Assembly (NCBI RefSeq): GCF_032921865.1
Contig: NZ_CP136684.1
Coordinates: 2,019,001-2,083,000, forward strand
Length of the DNA stretch: 64,000 nucleotides
DNA from: Thalassospira lucentensis
GTDB lineage: Bacteria > Pseudomonadota > Alphaproteobacteria > Rhodospirillales > Thalassospiraceae
Reading direction: 5' to 3'
The notes below the pieces were generated by a model. The model was not told the DNA's origin. It did no database searches and saw only the letters and a list, made by a program, of their open reading frames with translations. Below, in pieces: positions 35,658-45,137 of this stretch. The position numbers and the translations under genes were made by a program. The stretch's first letter is position 1. Each line of letters begins with the position of its first letter.

Positions 35658-36527
35658 TTAACCCGCGATATTGGCCGGTTCGATGGCGTGATTGTCAATC
35701 AGGCGGGCCTTGCCAAGATGGGCGGCGACAAAGACGCGGCTGGGACTTGTGACGTGTTTGGTGACCAGTTCAAGCGTATTGGCATCGCGGATTTCAAGAT
35801 AATCGATCGGGCTGAACCCCGCGCGCAGGATGTCTTCGCGTCCCCTGGCCAGAAGCGGGCCGATTTCAGCACCGGATGCCGCGGCTTTAACGATTTCGCT
35901 TAGAACCCGGTTAAGGGTCGGAGCAACAGCGCGTTCATCTGGGGTGAGGTAACGGTTGCGCGATGACATTGCCAGTCCGTCTTCCTCACGCAGGATCGGT
36001 GCACCGATGATTTCGACCGGTATGTTCAGGTCGGTGCTGAAACGCCGGATGACCATCAGCTGCTGATAGTCTTTCTGGCCGAATATCGCGCTATCGGGCA
36101 GGGTCTGCAGCAAAAGTTTGGTGACGATCTGGGCGACGCCGTCAAAATGGCCGGGCCGGGCGGCACCGCACAGCACGTTGGTCAGAGATCCGTCAACGCT
36201 GACGCGGGTGGCAAAGCCTTCTGGGTACATTTCCTCGACCGAGGGAGCAAAGCACAACTCCACCCCGGCAGCATCAAGCATCTTCTGGTCATCGGGCAAG
36301 GTGCGCGGATAGGCACCGAAATCCTCGTTGGGGCCAAACTGCGTCGGATTGACGAAAATGCTGACAACAACACGATCAGCGTGATTGCGGATATGCTCCG
36401 TCAGGCTGATATGCCCGGCATGAAGGGCCCCCATTGTGGGAACCAGTCCGACGCGCAAACCTTCTGCGCGCCATTGGGCAATAACCGCGCGCAGTTCTGC
36501 AACGCTGTGAACGGTTTTAAGCGTCAT
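35658..36527 (-). CDS. panC: Pantothenate synthetase
   Basis: Condenses pantoate and beta-alanine with ATP in coenzyme A synthesis. 289 residues. The ATP site is LVPTMGALHAGHISLTEHI; VSIFVNPTQFGPNEDFGAYP, the FGQKDYQQLMVIRRF segment and the MSSRNRYL motif are intact. The ATG is 40 bp downstream of the panB stop, so panB-panC form an operon. Confidence 0.97.
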   Translation of the reverse strand: MTLKTVHSVAELRAVIAQWRAEGLRVGLVPTMGALHAGHISLTEHIRNHADRVVVSIFVNPTQFGPNEDFGAYPRTLPDDQKMLDAAGVELCFAPSVEEMYPEGFATRVSVDGSLTNVLCGAARPGHFDGVAQIVTKLLLQTLPDSAIFGQKDYQQLMVIRRFSTDLNIPVEIIGAPILREEDGLAMSSRNRYLTPDERAVAPTLNRVLSEIVKAAASGAEIGPLLARGREDILRAGFSPIDYLEIRDANTLELVTKHVTSPSRVFVAAHLGKARLIDNHAIEPANIAG

Positions 36528-36567
36528 TGTCGTGTTGTCGATCGTCTGTTGGGCGTATGCGGTGCTG

Positions 36568-37416
36568 CTATTTTACAGCGCGCAATTTGCCGGGTTTGGT
36601 CACGCCAAAGCAATGATCATCGGTCGGAAACTGACGTGTCCGGACTTCGGTGGCGTAGCTTTCAACCGCCTTGGAAATCTGATCGCCGAGATTGGCATAG
36701 CGTTTGACAAATTTCGGGGTGAAATCGGAAAACATTCCGAGGATATCTTCGGTCACCAATACCTGTCCGTCGCAGGCGACAGATGCGCCAATGCCGATGG
36801 TCGGAATATCGATTTCCGTGGTGATGCGTCGTGCCACGGCTTCGACCGTGCCTTCGACGACAACCGAAAATGCACCGGCTTGGGCAACGGCTTTTGCATC
36901 GGCAAGCACCTTGGCAGCAGCGTCGTCACCACGGCCCTGACTTTTGAAGCCGCCCATGGTGTTGACCTGCTGGGGCATCAGGCCGATATGGGCCATGACG
37001 GGAATACCGCGCTGGCTCAGAAACGCGATGGTGTCGGCCAGCTCGGCGCCACCTTCAAGTTTCACACCTGCGCAACCGGTTTCGGCCAGAATGCGTGATG
37101 CGGTGCGGAACGCCTGTTCCTTGGATTCCTGATAGCTTCCGAATGGCAGATCAACGATCACACAGGCGTTCGAGCTGCCGCGCATGACGGCCTTGCCGTG
37201 GTTGATCATCATGTCGACGGTGACGGCAAGGGTGCTTTCCATGCCGTAAACAACCATGCCCAATGAATCACCGACCAGAAGAAGGTCGCAGTGTTCATCC
37301 AGGCGTTGTGCCATCGGCGTGGTATAGGCCGTAAGGCAGACAACCGGTTCTGCACCCTTGCGGGCACGAATTTCAGGAACCGTGATGCGGCCCTGTTTTC
37401 TTGTGGTGGCACTCAT
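36568..37416 (-). CDS. panB: 3-methyl-2-oxobutanoate hydroxymethyltransferase
   Basis: Transfers a hydroxymethyl group from methylene-tetrahydrofolate to alpha-ketoisovalerate, first step of pantothenate synthesis. 282 residues. [33 protein letters not shown] with the metal-binding Asp, and [21 protein letters not shown] are typical. It is followed by panC. It lies 214 bp downstream of fnrN, in the same direction. Confidence 0.97.
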   Translation of the reverse strand: MSATTRKQGRITVPEIRARKGAEPVVCLTAYTTPMAQRLDEHCDLLLVGDSLGMVVYGMESTLAVTVDMMINHGKAVMRGSSNACVIVDLPFGSYQESKEQAFRTASRILAETGCAGVKLEGGAELADTIAFLSQRGIPVMAHIGLMPQQVNTMGGFKSQGRGDDAAAKVLADAKAVAQAGAFSVVVEGTVEAVARRITTEIDIPTIGIGASVACDGQVLVTEDILGMFSDFTPKFVKRYANLGDQISKAVESYATEVRTRQFPTDDHCFGVTKPGKLRAVK

Positions 37417-37609
37417 GACGTTTCTCCCCCGGTATAACCGGATTTGGCTGCCCGATCTGTGTCAGGCGTGCCGTCATGTTTACAATATGATGACCATTTG
37501 CGGGAACTGTTTTTTCGCAATCGCGAAACAGGCTTTTGGTCGAATAGCCTTTAACAGGACAGGTTCCCGTTATTGCAGTCGCAGGATATTCAGTCCATTT
37601 CGCGATTTG

Positions 37610-37625
37610 TTGTGCATTTGCACAA
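37610..37625. terminator. Small hairpin 5 bp after the fnrN stop
   Basis: TTGTGCA and TGCACAA form a 7-bp inverted repeat with a 2-nt centre. It is short and lacks a U-run; it may be a weak terminator or a DNA-binding site in the panB promoter region. Confidence 0.4.
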
Positions 37626-37630
37626 CGCAA

Positions 37631-38329
37631 TCACAAACCTTCGGCAAGGTCTTCGAGCATATCAATGCCGACCGCTTCGATATGACGGTTATCCCTTAGC
37701 GTAATCGTCGCTTCCTTGCGCAACTGCGTCAGGGTTCGTGACACCGTTTCAATGGTCAGGCCAAGATAATCGGCGATGTCGGAACGGCTCATCGGTACCT
37801 GGATCGTGTCACTTTCCTCGCCGCGATGTTCCTGACGGCGGGCCAGCATCAGAAGGAAGGATGCGACTTTTTCCTTAGCGGTCTTGCGACCGAGCAGCAG
37901 CATCTGGTCCTGTGCGGCGGCCAGTTCGTCAACCGCCATGCCCAGCATGCGTTTTTCAAGACGCGGGAATTCGTCAAACAGCTTTTCAAGCTTCTCACGC
38001 GGGAAGCGGCAGGCGGTTACCGGCTCGATTGCTTCGGCGGTGTAGCTGTATGTGGTGTTCAGCGCCAGACCAAGAAAATCACCAGGGAAAAGGAAACCGG
38101 TGATCTGTCGGCGGCCATCACCCAGAAGTTTGTAAAGCTTTACCGAACCCGATGTGACGTTGAAAACGTAATCGGCATCTTCGGCTTCATGGAAAATCGT
38201 GCTGTGCGGATCAAACTGAACATGAGTCAGCATTTGGCGCAGACGGTCATGCTCCGTACCCTGCAAAGAAGAGCAGAAGGTCAAGTCCTTGATTCCGCAG
38301 GCCTCACAAAGCTGGGAACGCACAGACAT
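37631..38329 (-). CDS. fnrN: FnrN-type oxygen-sensing regulator (Crp/Fnr family)
   Basis: A 232-residue activator of low-oxygen genes. The four presumed [4Fe-4S] ligands are C8, C11, C19 and C107, spaced C-x2-C-x7-C at the N-terminus as in FnrN/FixK-like proteins, so it should sense oxygen directly. A cyclic-nucleotide-binding-type barrel (GSVKLYKLLGDGRRQITGF) and the dimer helix are followed by the HTH SRSDIADYLGLTIETVSRTL, whose E-x2-SR recognises TTGAT half-sites. It stands next to the cbb3 oxidase genes. Two FnrN-type boxes lie upstream of ccoN. I see no box upstream of fnrN itself. Confidence 0.93.
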   Translation of the reverse strand: MSVRSQLCEACGIKDLTFCSSLQGTEHDRLRQMLTHVQFDPHSTIFHEAEDADYVFNVTSGSVKLYKLLGDGRRQITGFLFPGDFLGLALNTTYSYTAEAIEPVTACRFPREKLEKLFDEFPRLEKRMLGMAVDELAAAQDQMLLLGRKTAKEKVASFLLMLARRQEHRGEESDTIQVPMSRSDIADYLGLTIETVSRTLTQLRKEATITLRDNRHIEAVGIDMLEDLAEGL

Positions 38330-38421
38330 GGCAAACTCCGGAGCTACATTTATTAAGGTGTTGAATTGGAATTAATCTATTCGATCAGATAGGGGCAGTT
38401 CAAGCGATACTAACGTTTCAT

Positions 38422-38598
38422 TCAGTTGTTTTTCGTATGGCTGTCCTGCGGTTCCTGATCGTCGTCATCAAACAAAATCCGGTTTGCTGCCCCTTCCATA
38501 TCATCAAACTGCCCGGATTTAAGCGACCACAGAAATGCCGCCAGCCCGAGAAGTCCCAGAAACAGGGCGATTGGTATCAGAAGTAATAGGTTGCTCAT
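38422..38598 (-). CDS. ccoS: cbb3-type cytochrome oxidase assembly protein CcoS
   Basis: A 58-residue single-span membrane protein needed for haem and copper insertion in cbb3 oxidase. It starts MSNLLLLIPIALFLGLLGLA, has one TM helix, and continues WSLKSGQFDDMEGAANRILF, the CcoS signature. The ATG overlaps the ccoI stop by 4 bp (ATGA). It ends the ccoGHIS unit, 92 bp upstream of fnrN. Confidence 0.95.
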   Translation of the reverse strand: MSNLLLLIPIALFLGLLGLAAFLWSLKSGQFDDMEGAANRILFDDDDQEPQDSHTKNN

Positions 38599-41027
38599 AC
38601 TGACGGAGCTCCTGCCTCTTGGGCACGTACGGGGAGGGGCGCGCGATCTTCGATTACCGGTTTGTCACTTCCTGATCGCAGGCGCAATGCGTTGGCGATC
38701 ACAATCAAAGATGATGAAGACATCGCAATGGCGGCCACCAGTGGGGTGACCATGCCCGAAACCGCCAATGGAATCGTAATCAGGTTATAGCCAAATGAAA
38801 GCATGAAATTCTGCCGCACAAGCCGGTCGGATTTTTTGGCAACATCAATGGTCTCTATCACGGCTGAAAGACGATCACCCTGAAACACGATATCGGCGAC
38901 ATTCTGGCTGATTTCGGCGGCACTGGCTGGTGACATGGATGCGTGGGCCGCGGCAAGTGCAGGCGCATCATTAATGCCGTCACCGACCATAAGGTCGCAT
39001 TTTCCGTCTTCTGCGCGACGGGCGATTTCGTTTGCCTTGTCCGCCGGAGAAAGTTGCGCCTTCCAGTCGCGGATGCCAAGCGTTTCGGCAAGCTGCGATA
39101 CCGTCACCGGCCGATCTCCCGACAGAAGGGAAATATCAAATCCGCGTGCAGACAGCGTTTCGATAACCTGTTCGGCATCATGACGGGGGGCATCGCGGAA
39201 AACAAATCGGACGGCTGCCCGTCCAGGTTCCTGTAACCATATTTCGGGGCCCGCAACGTGGCTGGACAGGTCGGCATTTTCAGCAATGCCGCAAAATGCA
39301 CGACTTCCTAGCCGAACCATGCCACCGGGCAGTTCCGCAGACAATCCCTGCCCTGGATGTTCGGAGACGTTGGCGGTTGGCGTTACATTTCCGGCGGCCC
39401 GAACCAGGGCACGGGATAGTGGATGGGTGCTATTGGCAGCGATGGAAGCCGCAAGTTCAAGCGACCCTTCATTTTCGGTATTGCTTATCAATTCGGGCTT
39501 GCCGGTGGTTAATGTACCGGTTTTATCAAAAATGACACCGCGAATGCTGGTCAGTCTTTCCAGTGCGGTGGCCGATTTGACAAGAATCCCTGCACGCAAC
39601 AGCCGCCCGGTTGCAATCACCTGAACGACCGGCACGGCGAGCGCCAGCGCGCAGGGGCAAGTGATGATCAGAACGGCAATCGCATTCATCAGTGCATCCT
39701 GCCAGCCAATCCCGCCAATCAGCCACCAACCCAGAAATGTTGTGCCTGAAAGAATATGAACCACGGGGGCATAGGATTTTGCCACCCTGTCGGCAAGGGC
39801 CACATATTTGGCACGTCCCTGTTCGGCATTTTCCATCAACCGGACAATTTCCGCCAAAAGCGTGGTTTGACCGGTTGCGGTAACACGTATGCGCAAGGGG
39901 GCTGAAATATTGGTTGTTCCGGCAAAAACGGTCGCGCCCGGTTTGGCAATGCCGGGGATGCTTTCACCCGTGATCAGGCTGGTGTCGATATCCGACTGTC
40001 CGTCGAGGATTTCACCATCAATGCCGATCCGTTCGCCTGCGGCCACTATAACAATCATGCCCGGCTTTGCCTTGTCAGGAGCGATCAGTCGGCGGGTGCC
40101 ATCGTCATCGAGGACCGTGACCGACCGGGCATTTAGCGACAGCAGATGTTCGGCCGCCGATCGGGCCTGACCGCGAGCACGGCTGTCAAGATAACGACCG
40201 ACCAGCAGGAAGAACAGAAGTGTTATCGCCGAATCAAAATAGGCATGAGGGCCGCCGCGCATGGTTTCGGCCAAGCTCATGCCAAGGGCAAGAATAACGC
40301 CGAGGCTGATCGGGACATCCATATTGACCCGGCGATTGCGGATCGCACCCCATGCGGATCGGTAAAACGGGCTGCCGGCATAGGCTGCCGCCGGAAGGGC
40401 AATCAGGGCCGATATCCAGTGGAAAAGATCGCGGGTTGCCCCGCCCATGCCCTGAAAATACCCGGCCCAGACGGACACCGAAAGCAGCATGACATTGCCT
40501 GCGGCAAATCCGGCGACTGCCAGACAGCGGAGCAATTCGCTGTTGCGGGCCTGTGTCGCCTGTTCGAGCGCTGCGGGATCAAACGGAATCAGCCGGTATC
40601 CCATTTGCAGAACCGGTTTAACCAGCTCATCGACATCGGCAATGTCGCCGTTCCATGCCATCCTTAGGCGGCGGGTGGTCATGTTGACGCGCGCATGCAG
40701 GACGGACGGATTTTTTTGCAAAAGGGTTTCGATCAGCCAGACACAGGCAGCACAATGAATGCCGTCTACCATCAGGTTCAGATGATGAATGCCTTTGTCG
40801 TCGGTACTGACAAGGTCGGTGAAATTAATCGCTGCGATTTCATCCGTATCGGGGCGCAAAGGTCTGGTTTTTGGATCAATGCTTCGACGGCTGTAATAAG
40901 ATTTCAGCCCAAGATCACCCAGAAGCGCGAACGCACCTGCACAGCCCCGACAGCAGAAATCGGGTCCCGCCGGTGACATGGATGTCACCGGATCTCCACA
41001 ATGGTGACAGGTGTTCGGGGTTGTCAT
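38595..41027 (-). CDS. ccoI: Cu(I)-exporting P-type ATPase of the cbb3 assembly cluster
   Basis: An FixI/CopA2-like ATPase that pumps copper out of the cytoplasm for cbb3 oxidase assembly. 810 residues. The N-terminus has the CHHCGDPV zinc-finger-like cluster and CCRGC. The heavy-metal domain carries GIHCAACVWLIE. TM6 has CPCALALAVP, the phosphorylation site DKTGTLTTG and the hinge VGDGINDAPAL. It overlaps ccoH by 4 bp at its start and ccoS by 4 bp at its end. Confidence 0.97.
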   Translation of the reverse strand: MTTPNTCHHCGDPVTSMSPAGPDFCCRGCAGAFALLGDLGLKSYYSRRSIDPKTRPLRPDTDEIAAINFTDLVSTDDKGIHHLNLMVDGIHCAACVWLIETLLQKNPSVLHARVNMTTRRLRMAWNGDIADVDELVKPVLQMGYRLIPFDPAALEQATQARNSELLRCLAVAGFAAGNVMLLSVSVWAGYFQGMGGATRDLFHWISALIALPAAAYAGSPFYRSAWGAIRNRRVNMDVPISLGVILALGMSLAETMRGGPHAYFDSAITLLFFLLVGRYLDSRARGQARSAAEHLLSLNARSVTVLDDDGTRRLIAPDKAKPGMIVIVAAGERIGIDGEILDGQSDIDTSLITGESIPGIAKPGATVFAGTTNISAPLRIRVTATGQTTLLAEIVRLMENAEQGRAKYVALADRVAKSYAPVVHILSGTTFLGWWLIGGIGWQDALMNAIAVLIITCPCALALAVPVVQVIATGRLLRAGILVKSATALERLTSIRGVIFDKTGTLTTGKPELISNTENEGSLELAASIAANSTHPLSRALVRAAGNVTPTANVSEHPGQGLSAELPGGMVRLGSRAFCGIAENADLSSHVAGPEIWLQEPGRAAVRFVFRDAPRHDAEQVIETLSARGFDISLLSGDRPVTVSQLAETLGIRDWKAQLSPADKANEIARRAEDGKCDLMVGDGINDAPALAAAHASMSPASAAEISQNVADIVFQGDRLSAVIETIDVAKKSDRLVRQNFMLSFGYNLITIPLAVSGMVTPLVAAIAMSSSSLIVIANALRLRSGSDKPVIEDRAPLPVRAQEAGAPSV

Positions 41028-41542
41028 GGTTTTACAAGAACGGTCTCGACGGTTTGGTAATCATCACCAAGAGCGCGTGCAACGGTCCGGATTTCCCAGC
41101 GTCCATAAACCGGGAAGGCGGCACTGGCACGATATTCCCCCGGGGCGATTTCGGCCAGCCGGACAGTCTGGTCAAGGTCATCACGATCCGAACGGCGCAG
41201 AACGATTTCCATTTCTGCACCGCTGATCGGTTGGGAATCACGATCCCGGAACAGGACAGTAACCGTCGCGGACTGATTGATCAGGCCATCAACGGACAGT
41301 TTGCTGCGCCATCCCAGTTCTGCCTGGCGTTGCGCGCCTGACATTGCGGCGTTGTAATTATTGCCTTCTTCAAAGGCGTGTTTGGTGACAAGGCCATTCC
41401 AGCTGGTCATTGAAAACGTGATCAGAGAGATATTGGCAATCAGCATGATCGCGAAACCACCGACGAAATACCACGGGATCAGACGATCCGATTTGCGCGG
41501 GCCGGTGCCAGAAGCCTGTGATGTTGTGGTCTGGATCGTCAT
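41024..41542 (-). CDS. ccoH: cbb3-type oxidase maturation protein CcoH (FixH)
   Basis: A 172-residue membrane-anchored protein that joins the cbb3 complex during assembly. A cytoplasmic start (DRLIPWYFVGGFAIMLIANI) leads into one TM helix, then a periplasmic beta-sandwich domain with YNAAMSGAQRQAELGW, the FixH family motif, and the C-terminal APGEYRASAAFPVYGRWEI. Overlaps ccoI by 4 bp and follows ccoG by 59 bp. Confidence 0.93.
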   Translation of the reverse strand: MTIQTTTSQASGTGPRKSDRLIPWYFVGGFAIMLIANISLITFSMTSWNGLVTKHAFEEGNNYNAAMSGAQRQAELGWRSKLSVDGLINQSATVTVLFRDRDSQPISGAEMEIVLRRSDRDDLDQTVRLAEIAPGEYRASAAFPVYGRWEIRTVARALGDDYQTVETVLVKP

Positions 41543-41601
41543 AATCTTTATCTCCTGCCCGGTGGCACGTGATCGGCGGCCGGATCATCAGGCCGGTCCG
41601 G

Positions 41602-43098
41602 TTATTTCGGACCGGCAAATACCGTATCATAAGTTTCGCGAACATTATCCTCCGGATCTGTCACGCTGAACTCGAAGGGTGTTGATTCACTGCTTAATGT
41701 TTCCGGATTTGCCGCAACAAAGACGCGGAAACTGCCGACACGATCAGGCGCGACATCGAGACTGAATGTGCCGTCCTGGTTCGGTGTCAGACCGATCACC
41801 TGAAAATCGCTGGCATCAAGGCCTTCGATCTGAAGGATATAGGTTTTCTCAGCCTGTTCCTTGTTCAGGACTTTCAGCGTATAGCCGTTTCTGACGTCGC
41901 CATCTGACAACGTGACAAAGATCGGGTTACGGTCACGCAGGACGTTGACCTCAAGCGTTGTGCGGTTCAGAAGCCCAAAAGCCATTACCGAGGCAACAAG
42001 CACGAGAATGACCGAATAGAAAATCGTGCGCGGGCGGACGATGCGGATTTTGGTTGCCTTGCCATGGGCACGAAGCTGGCTGTTTTGCACGGAATCGAAC
42101 CGCACCAGATCGCGCGGGAAGCCGACTTTGTCCATCATCTCGTTGCAGGCATCAATGCACAGGCCACAGCCGATACATTCCATCTGCAATCCGTCACGGA
42201 TATCGATCCCCGTTGGGCACACGTTAAAGCAGGCATAGCAATCAACGCAGTGACCGACTTCCGGAACTTCGCCGCGGACAAGGTTCTTGCGTTTGATCGG
42301 GCCGCGGGGCTCGCCGCGCCAGCCTTCATAGGTGACGATCATCGACTCGTCATCAAGCATCGCCGACTGGAAACGCGGCCACGGGCACATATAGGTGCAA
42401 ACCTGTTCGCGGGCCCAACCCGCCAGCAAATAGGTCGAAAATGTCAGAAACGCGATGGTGACATAAACGCCGAGTGACGCTTCGCCGGTAAAGATATCAA
42501 CCATTACCGTGGGGGCATCGTTGAAATACAGCACGAAGGCACCACCGGTTGCGGCGGCAATCACCAGCCACGAAAGGTGGGTGGCTCCGATTTTCCAGAT
42601 TTTTTCAAAGGTCCAGGGTGATTTGTCGAGGCGCATGCGGGCATTGCGGTCCCCCTGAATATGGCGTTCGACAAGCATGAAAAGATCGGTCCACACCGTT
42701 TGCGGGCAGCCATAACCGCACCAGATGCGACCAAACAGGGATGTCGCCAGAAAAAGACCGATTGCCGCCAGGATCAGAAGGCCGGTGATGTAATAGACTT
42801 CCTGCGGCCAGATTTCGATAAAGAAGAAATAGGCGCGTCCCATATCCATATCGATCAGAACCGCCTGATCCGGCGCCGATGCGCCACGATCCCAGCGCAG
42901 CCAAGGCACGATCCAGTAAATCGCAAGCAGGGTAATCAGGGCGAACCATTTCAGGTTACGGAAATACCCCGACACCCGTTTCGGATAGACCTTGTCGCGG
43001 GTTTTATATAAGGGCTGGTCACGATCATCTTCCGGCAGCGTGTCATTTTGCGGGACGGGATGTGCGGGATCGGGCTGTTGCAAATGGGGCATGGCCAT
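41602..43098 (-). CDS. ccoG: cbb3-type oxidase accessory protein CcoG (FixG/RdxA)
   Basis: A membrane copper-reducing protein of cbb3 assembly, about 498 residues from the ATG at 43098 (AGG at the expected distance). Several TM helices follow RVSGYFRNLKWFALITL. The ferredoxin-like core has CVDCYACFNVCP and CIGCGLCIDACN, two [4Fe-4S] motifs, and a C-terminal FixG Ig-like domain (from about residue 385). Longer frames to 43197 add unlikely residues. It is the first gene of ccoGHIS, and a palindrome at 43184-43202 lies in its promoter. Confidence 0.96.
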   Translation of the reverse strand: MAMPHLQQPDPAHPVPQNDTLPEDDRDQPLYKTRDKVYPKRVSGYFRNLKWFALITLLAIYWIVPWLRWDRGASAPDQAVLIDMDMGRAYFFFIEIWPQEVYYITGLLILAAIGLFLATSLFGRIWCGYGCPQTVWTDLFMLVERHIQGDRNARMRLDKSPWTFEKIWKIGATHLSWLVIAAATGGAFVLYFNDAPTVMVDIFTGEASLGVYVTIAFLTFSTYLLAGWAREQVCTYMCPWPRFQSAMLDDESMIVTYEGWRGEPRGPIKRKNLVRGEVPEVGHCVDCYACFNVCPTGIDIRDGLQMECIGCGLCIDACNEMMDKVGFPRDLVRFDSVQNSQLRAHGKATKIRIVRPRTIFYSVILVLVASVMAFGLLNRTTLEVNVLRDRNPIFVTLSDGDVRNGYTLKVLNKEQAEKTYILQIEGLDASDFQVIGLTPNQDGTFSLDVAPDRVGSFRVFVAANPETLSSESTPFEFSVTDPEDNVRETYDTVFAGPK

Positions 43099-43183
43099 TG
43101 TCGCTACCTGACTGTTGTGCCGCATCGCCGATAACTGCTCTCTTGTGGTTTTGGGCCACCAGTCACCGGCACATCGCGCGACA

Positions 43184-43202
43184 TTGGCATGCGGCATGCC
43201 AA
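43184..43202. promoter_or_regulatory. 19-bp perfect palindrome upstream of ccoG
   Basis: TTGGCATGCGGCATGCCAA has 9-bp arms around one G, 86 bp before the ccoG start. It does not match the FNR box and no U-run follows, so an operator for an unknown regulator is the best guess. Confidence 0.5.
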
Positions 43203-43241
43203 GCCGGATTAGGATTATTCAAATTGCAGTGCCAACATACG

Positions 43242-43313
43242 AAAAACCCGCCGCACCTCACCATGATACAAATCAATTTTTGATCAGATCACAGTGCAGA
43301 AAGGTGCGGCGGG
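43242..43313 (-). terminator. Terminator with very long loop after ccoP
   Basis: On the minus strand CCCGCCGCACCT (43302-43313) pairs fully with AGGTGCGGCGGG (43247-43258) across a 43-nt loop, and five T follow. The stop of ccoP lies 17 bp before the stem. It separates ccoNOQP from ccoGHIS. Confidence 0.8.
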
Positions 43314-43329
43314 CAGAAGATTTTAAAGG

Positions 43330-44202
43330 TTACTGACCGCCACCAAGCGAGTGGACGTAAACCGTCAGCATTTTGATGGTTTCTTCGTCAAGACGACCAC
43401 CCCAAGCAGGCATCACGCCACCGCGTGAATTGTTTACGGTTTCGGTGATGTTGGCAGCATCGCCGCCATACAGCCAGATTGCATCGGTCAGGTTGGGCGC
43501 GCCCAGTTCCTGAACACCCTTGGCGTCTTCGCCGTGGCAGGATGCGCAGTTATCGACGAACACTTCGGCCCCGCGATTGGCCGCTGCCTTGTCGGTCTCG
43601 CGACCGGTAAAGGCCAGAACATACTGAACGACATCATTGATGTCTTCGCGTTCAAGTATCTCGTCACGACCAAAGGCGGGCATATCGTTGAAACGGGTGT
43701 CTTCATTTGCATCCCAGCGGACGCCAACATGAACCGTTTCATTGACAGCCTCAAGCGTTCCGCCCCACAGCCAGTCATCATCCTGCAAGGAAGGGAAGCC
43801 CGGATTGCCCGAGCCGCCCGTGCCGTGACACGGTGCGCAGTTCTCGGCGAATACCGCCTTGCCGCCTGCCATCGAGAAGTTCAGCAGTTCGCTGTCATTG
43901 ACGATTTCATCCAGATCCAGTGCTGCCAGACGCTCCATATAGGGGGCGCGTTCGGCAGCAACATTGGCCATGGTTTCGTGCAGCTGTGTACGGTTGGTGG
44001 TTTCAAACATACCGGTGAGGTAGCTTGTTGCGGTTGGCCAGGACGGATAAACCACCCAATAGCCGACCGACCAGATGATTGTGGCCCAGAAGACATACAC
44101 CCACCAGGAAGGCAGCGGTGTGTTCAGCTCCTTGATGCCATCCCATTCATGACCGGTGGTTTCGTGGCCAGAAACCTGGTCTTTTTCGACATGTGTCGAC
44201 AT
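43330..44202 (-). CDS. ccoP: cbb3-type cytochrome c oxidase subunit III (di-haem c)
   Basis: A membrane-anchored dihaem cytochrome, 290 residues. The N-terminal WVYVFWATIIWSVGYWVVYP anchor is followed by two c-type domains with CAPCH (in NCAPCHGTGGSGNPGFP) and CASCH, and downstream Met ligands in FNDMPAFG and GGVMPAWG. Electrons enter here from the cytochrome bc1 pool. It follows ccoQ by 15 bp. Confidence 0.97.
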   Translation of the reverse strand: MSTHVEKDQVSGHETTGHEWDGIKELNTPLPSWWVYVFWATIIWSVGYWVVYPSWPTATSYLTGMFETTNRTQLHETMANVAAERAPYMERLAALDLDEIVNDSELLNFSMAGGKAVFAENCAPCHGTGGSGNPGFPSLQDDDWLWGGTLEAVNETVHVGVRWDANEDTRFNDMPAFGRDEILEREDINDVVQYVLAFTGRETDKAAANRGAEVFVDNCASCHGEDAKGVQELGAPNLTDAIWLYGGDAANITETVNNSRGGVMPAWGGRLDEETIKMLTVYVHSLGGGQ

Positions 44203-44217
44203 AGCTCGGTTCTCCCC

Positions 44218-44379
44218 CTAATCCTGATCCCGAAGCGGAATCCGGGCATGCGCATCCATATCTTCGCGGCGTTTCTTGCTGGGCCACATGACCCACGCAA
44301 TGATCGATCCGAAAAGCAGCATCAGCCACAGACCCCACAAGGGGCGGAAAAAGTCAGCGAGTTGCGTAAAGAATTCCAT
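44218..44379 (-). CDS. ccoQ: cbb3-type cytochrome c oxidase subunit CcoQ (FixQ)
   Basis: A 53-residue single-span subunit that stabilises the oxidase. It starts MEFFTQLADFFRPLWGLWLM, has one TM helix (about residues 15-33), then WPSKKRREDMDAHARIP. It lies 16 bp after ccoO and 15 bp before ccoP, the standard cbb3 order. Confidence 0.95.
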   Translation of the reverse strand: MEFFTQLADFFRPLWGLWLMLLFGSIIAWVMWPSKKRREDMDAHARIPLRDQD

Positions 44380-44395
44380 GACGTTCCCCTTCGCC

Positions 44396-45124
44396 TTAGC
44401 GCAGGTTCAGCTGCGGGTTGTAACTGGTGAAATCAACCATCCGGCCCAGGACCTGCAGATACGCGACAAGCGCATCCATTTCGGTCAGTTTTGCCGGATT
44501 GCCATCAAAGTCACCGGTTGCCGCATTCGGATAGCGTGCAAGGAGTTCTTCGTAATCCTCGTCCGCCATTGCCTGCAGATACAGGTCAGCCTTGGCATTC
44601 TCGATCTGCTCGTCGGTGTAAGGAACACCGACCATTTTCAGCGTTTCAAGGTGTGCCTGGGCGTCATCGAACTTCAATTCGCGTTCCGCCAGGAACGGGT
44701 AGCCCGGCATGATCGATTCCGGCACGACCGCGCGCGGATCAACCAGGTGGGCAACATGCCAGTCGTTGGAATATTTGCCACCAACACGGGCAAGATCCGG
44801 ACCGGTACGTTTCGATCCCCACTGGAACGGATGGTCGTACATCGATTCCGCGGCAAGGCTGTAATGGCCATAACGTTCGACTTCGTCACGGAACGGACGG
44901 ATCTGCTGAGAATGGCAGTTATAGCAGCCTTCGCGGAGATAGATGTTACGTCCCGCCTGTTCGAGCGGTGAATAGGGACGTACTCCTTCGACCTTCTCGA
45001 TGGTCTGTTCCATCGTGAACAAGGGCACGATTTCAACAATACCACCGATGATGATGGTCAGGAAAATCCCGAGGACGAGAACAAAGACGTTCTTTTCAAC
45101 AATATGGTGTTTTTTCAGAAGCAT
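44396..45124 (-). CDS. ccoO: cbb3-type cytochrome c oxidase subunit II (mono-haem c)
   Basis: A 242-residue membrane-anchored cytochrome. ATG 45124 has a GGGGGATGGG ribosome site and gives [19 protein letters not shown], followed by one TM helix. The haem motif CYNCHSQ is preceded by IYLREGC, and the [11 protein letters not shown] segment provides a Met ligand. It follows ccoN by 13 bp. Confidence 0.97.
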   Translation of the reverse strand: MLLKKHHIVEKNVFVLVLGIFLTIIIGGIVEIVPLFTMEQTIEKVEGVRPYSPLEQAGRNIYLREGCYNCHSQQIRPFRDEVERYGHYSLAAESMYDHPFQWGSKRTGPDLARVGGKYSNDWHVAHLVDPRAVVPESIMPGYPFLAERELKFDDAQAHLETLKMVGVPYTDEQIENAKADLYLQAMADEDYEELLARYPNAATGDFDGNPAKLTEMDALVAYLQVLGRMVDFTSYNPQLNLR

Positions 45125-45137
45125 TTTCCCATCCCCC

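Noticed and set aside
43268..43295. TTGATCAGATCA as an FNR box before ccoG
   Set aside because: Second half-site is out of register and it lies inside the terminator loop.
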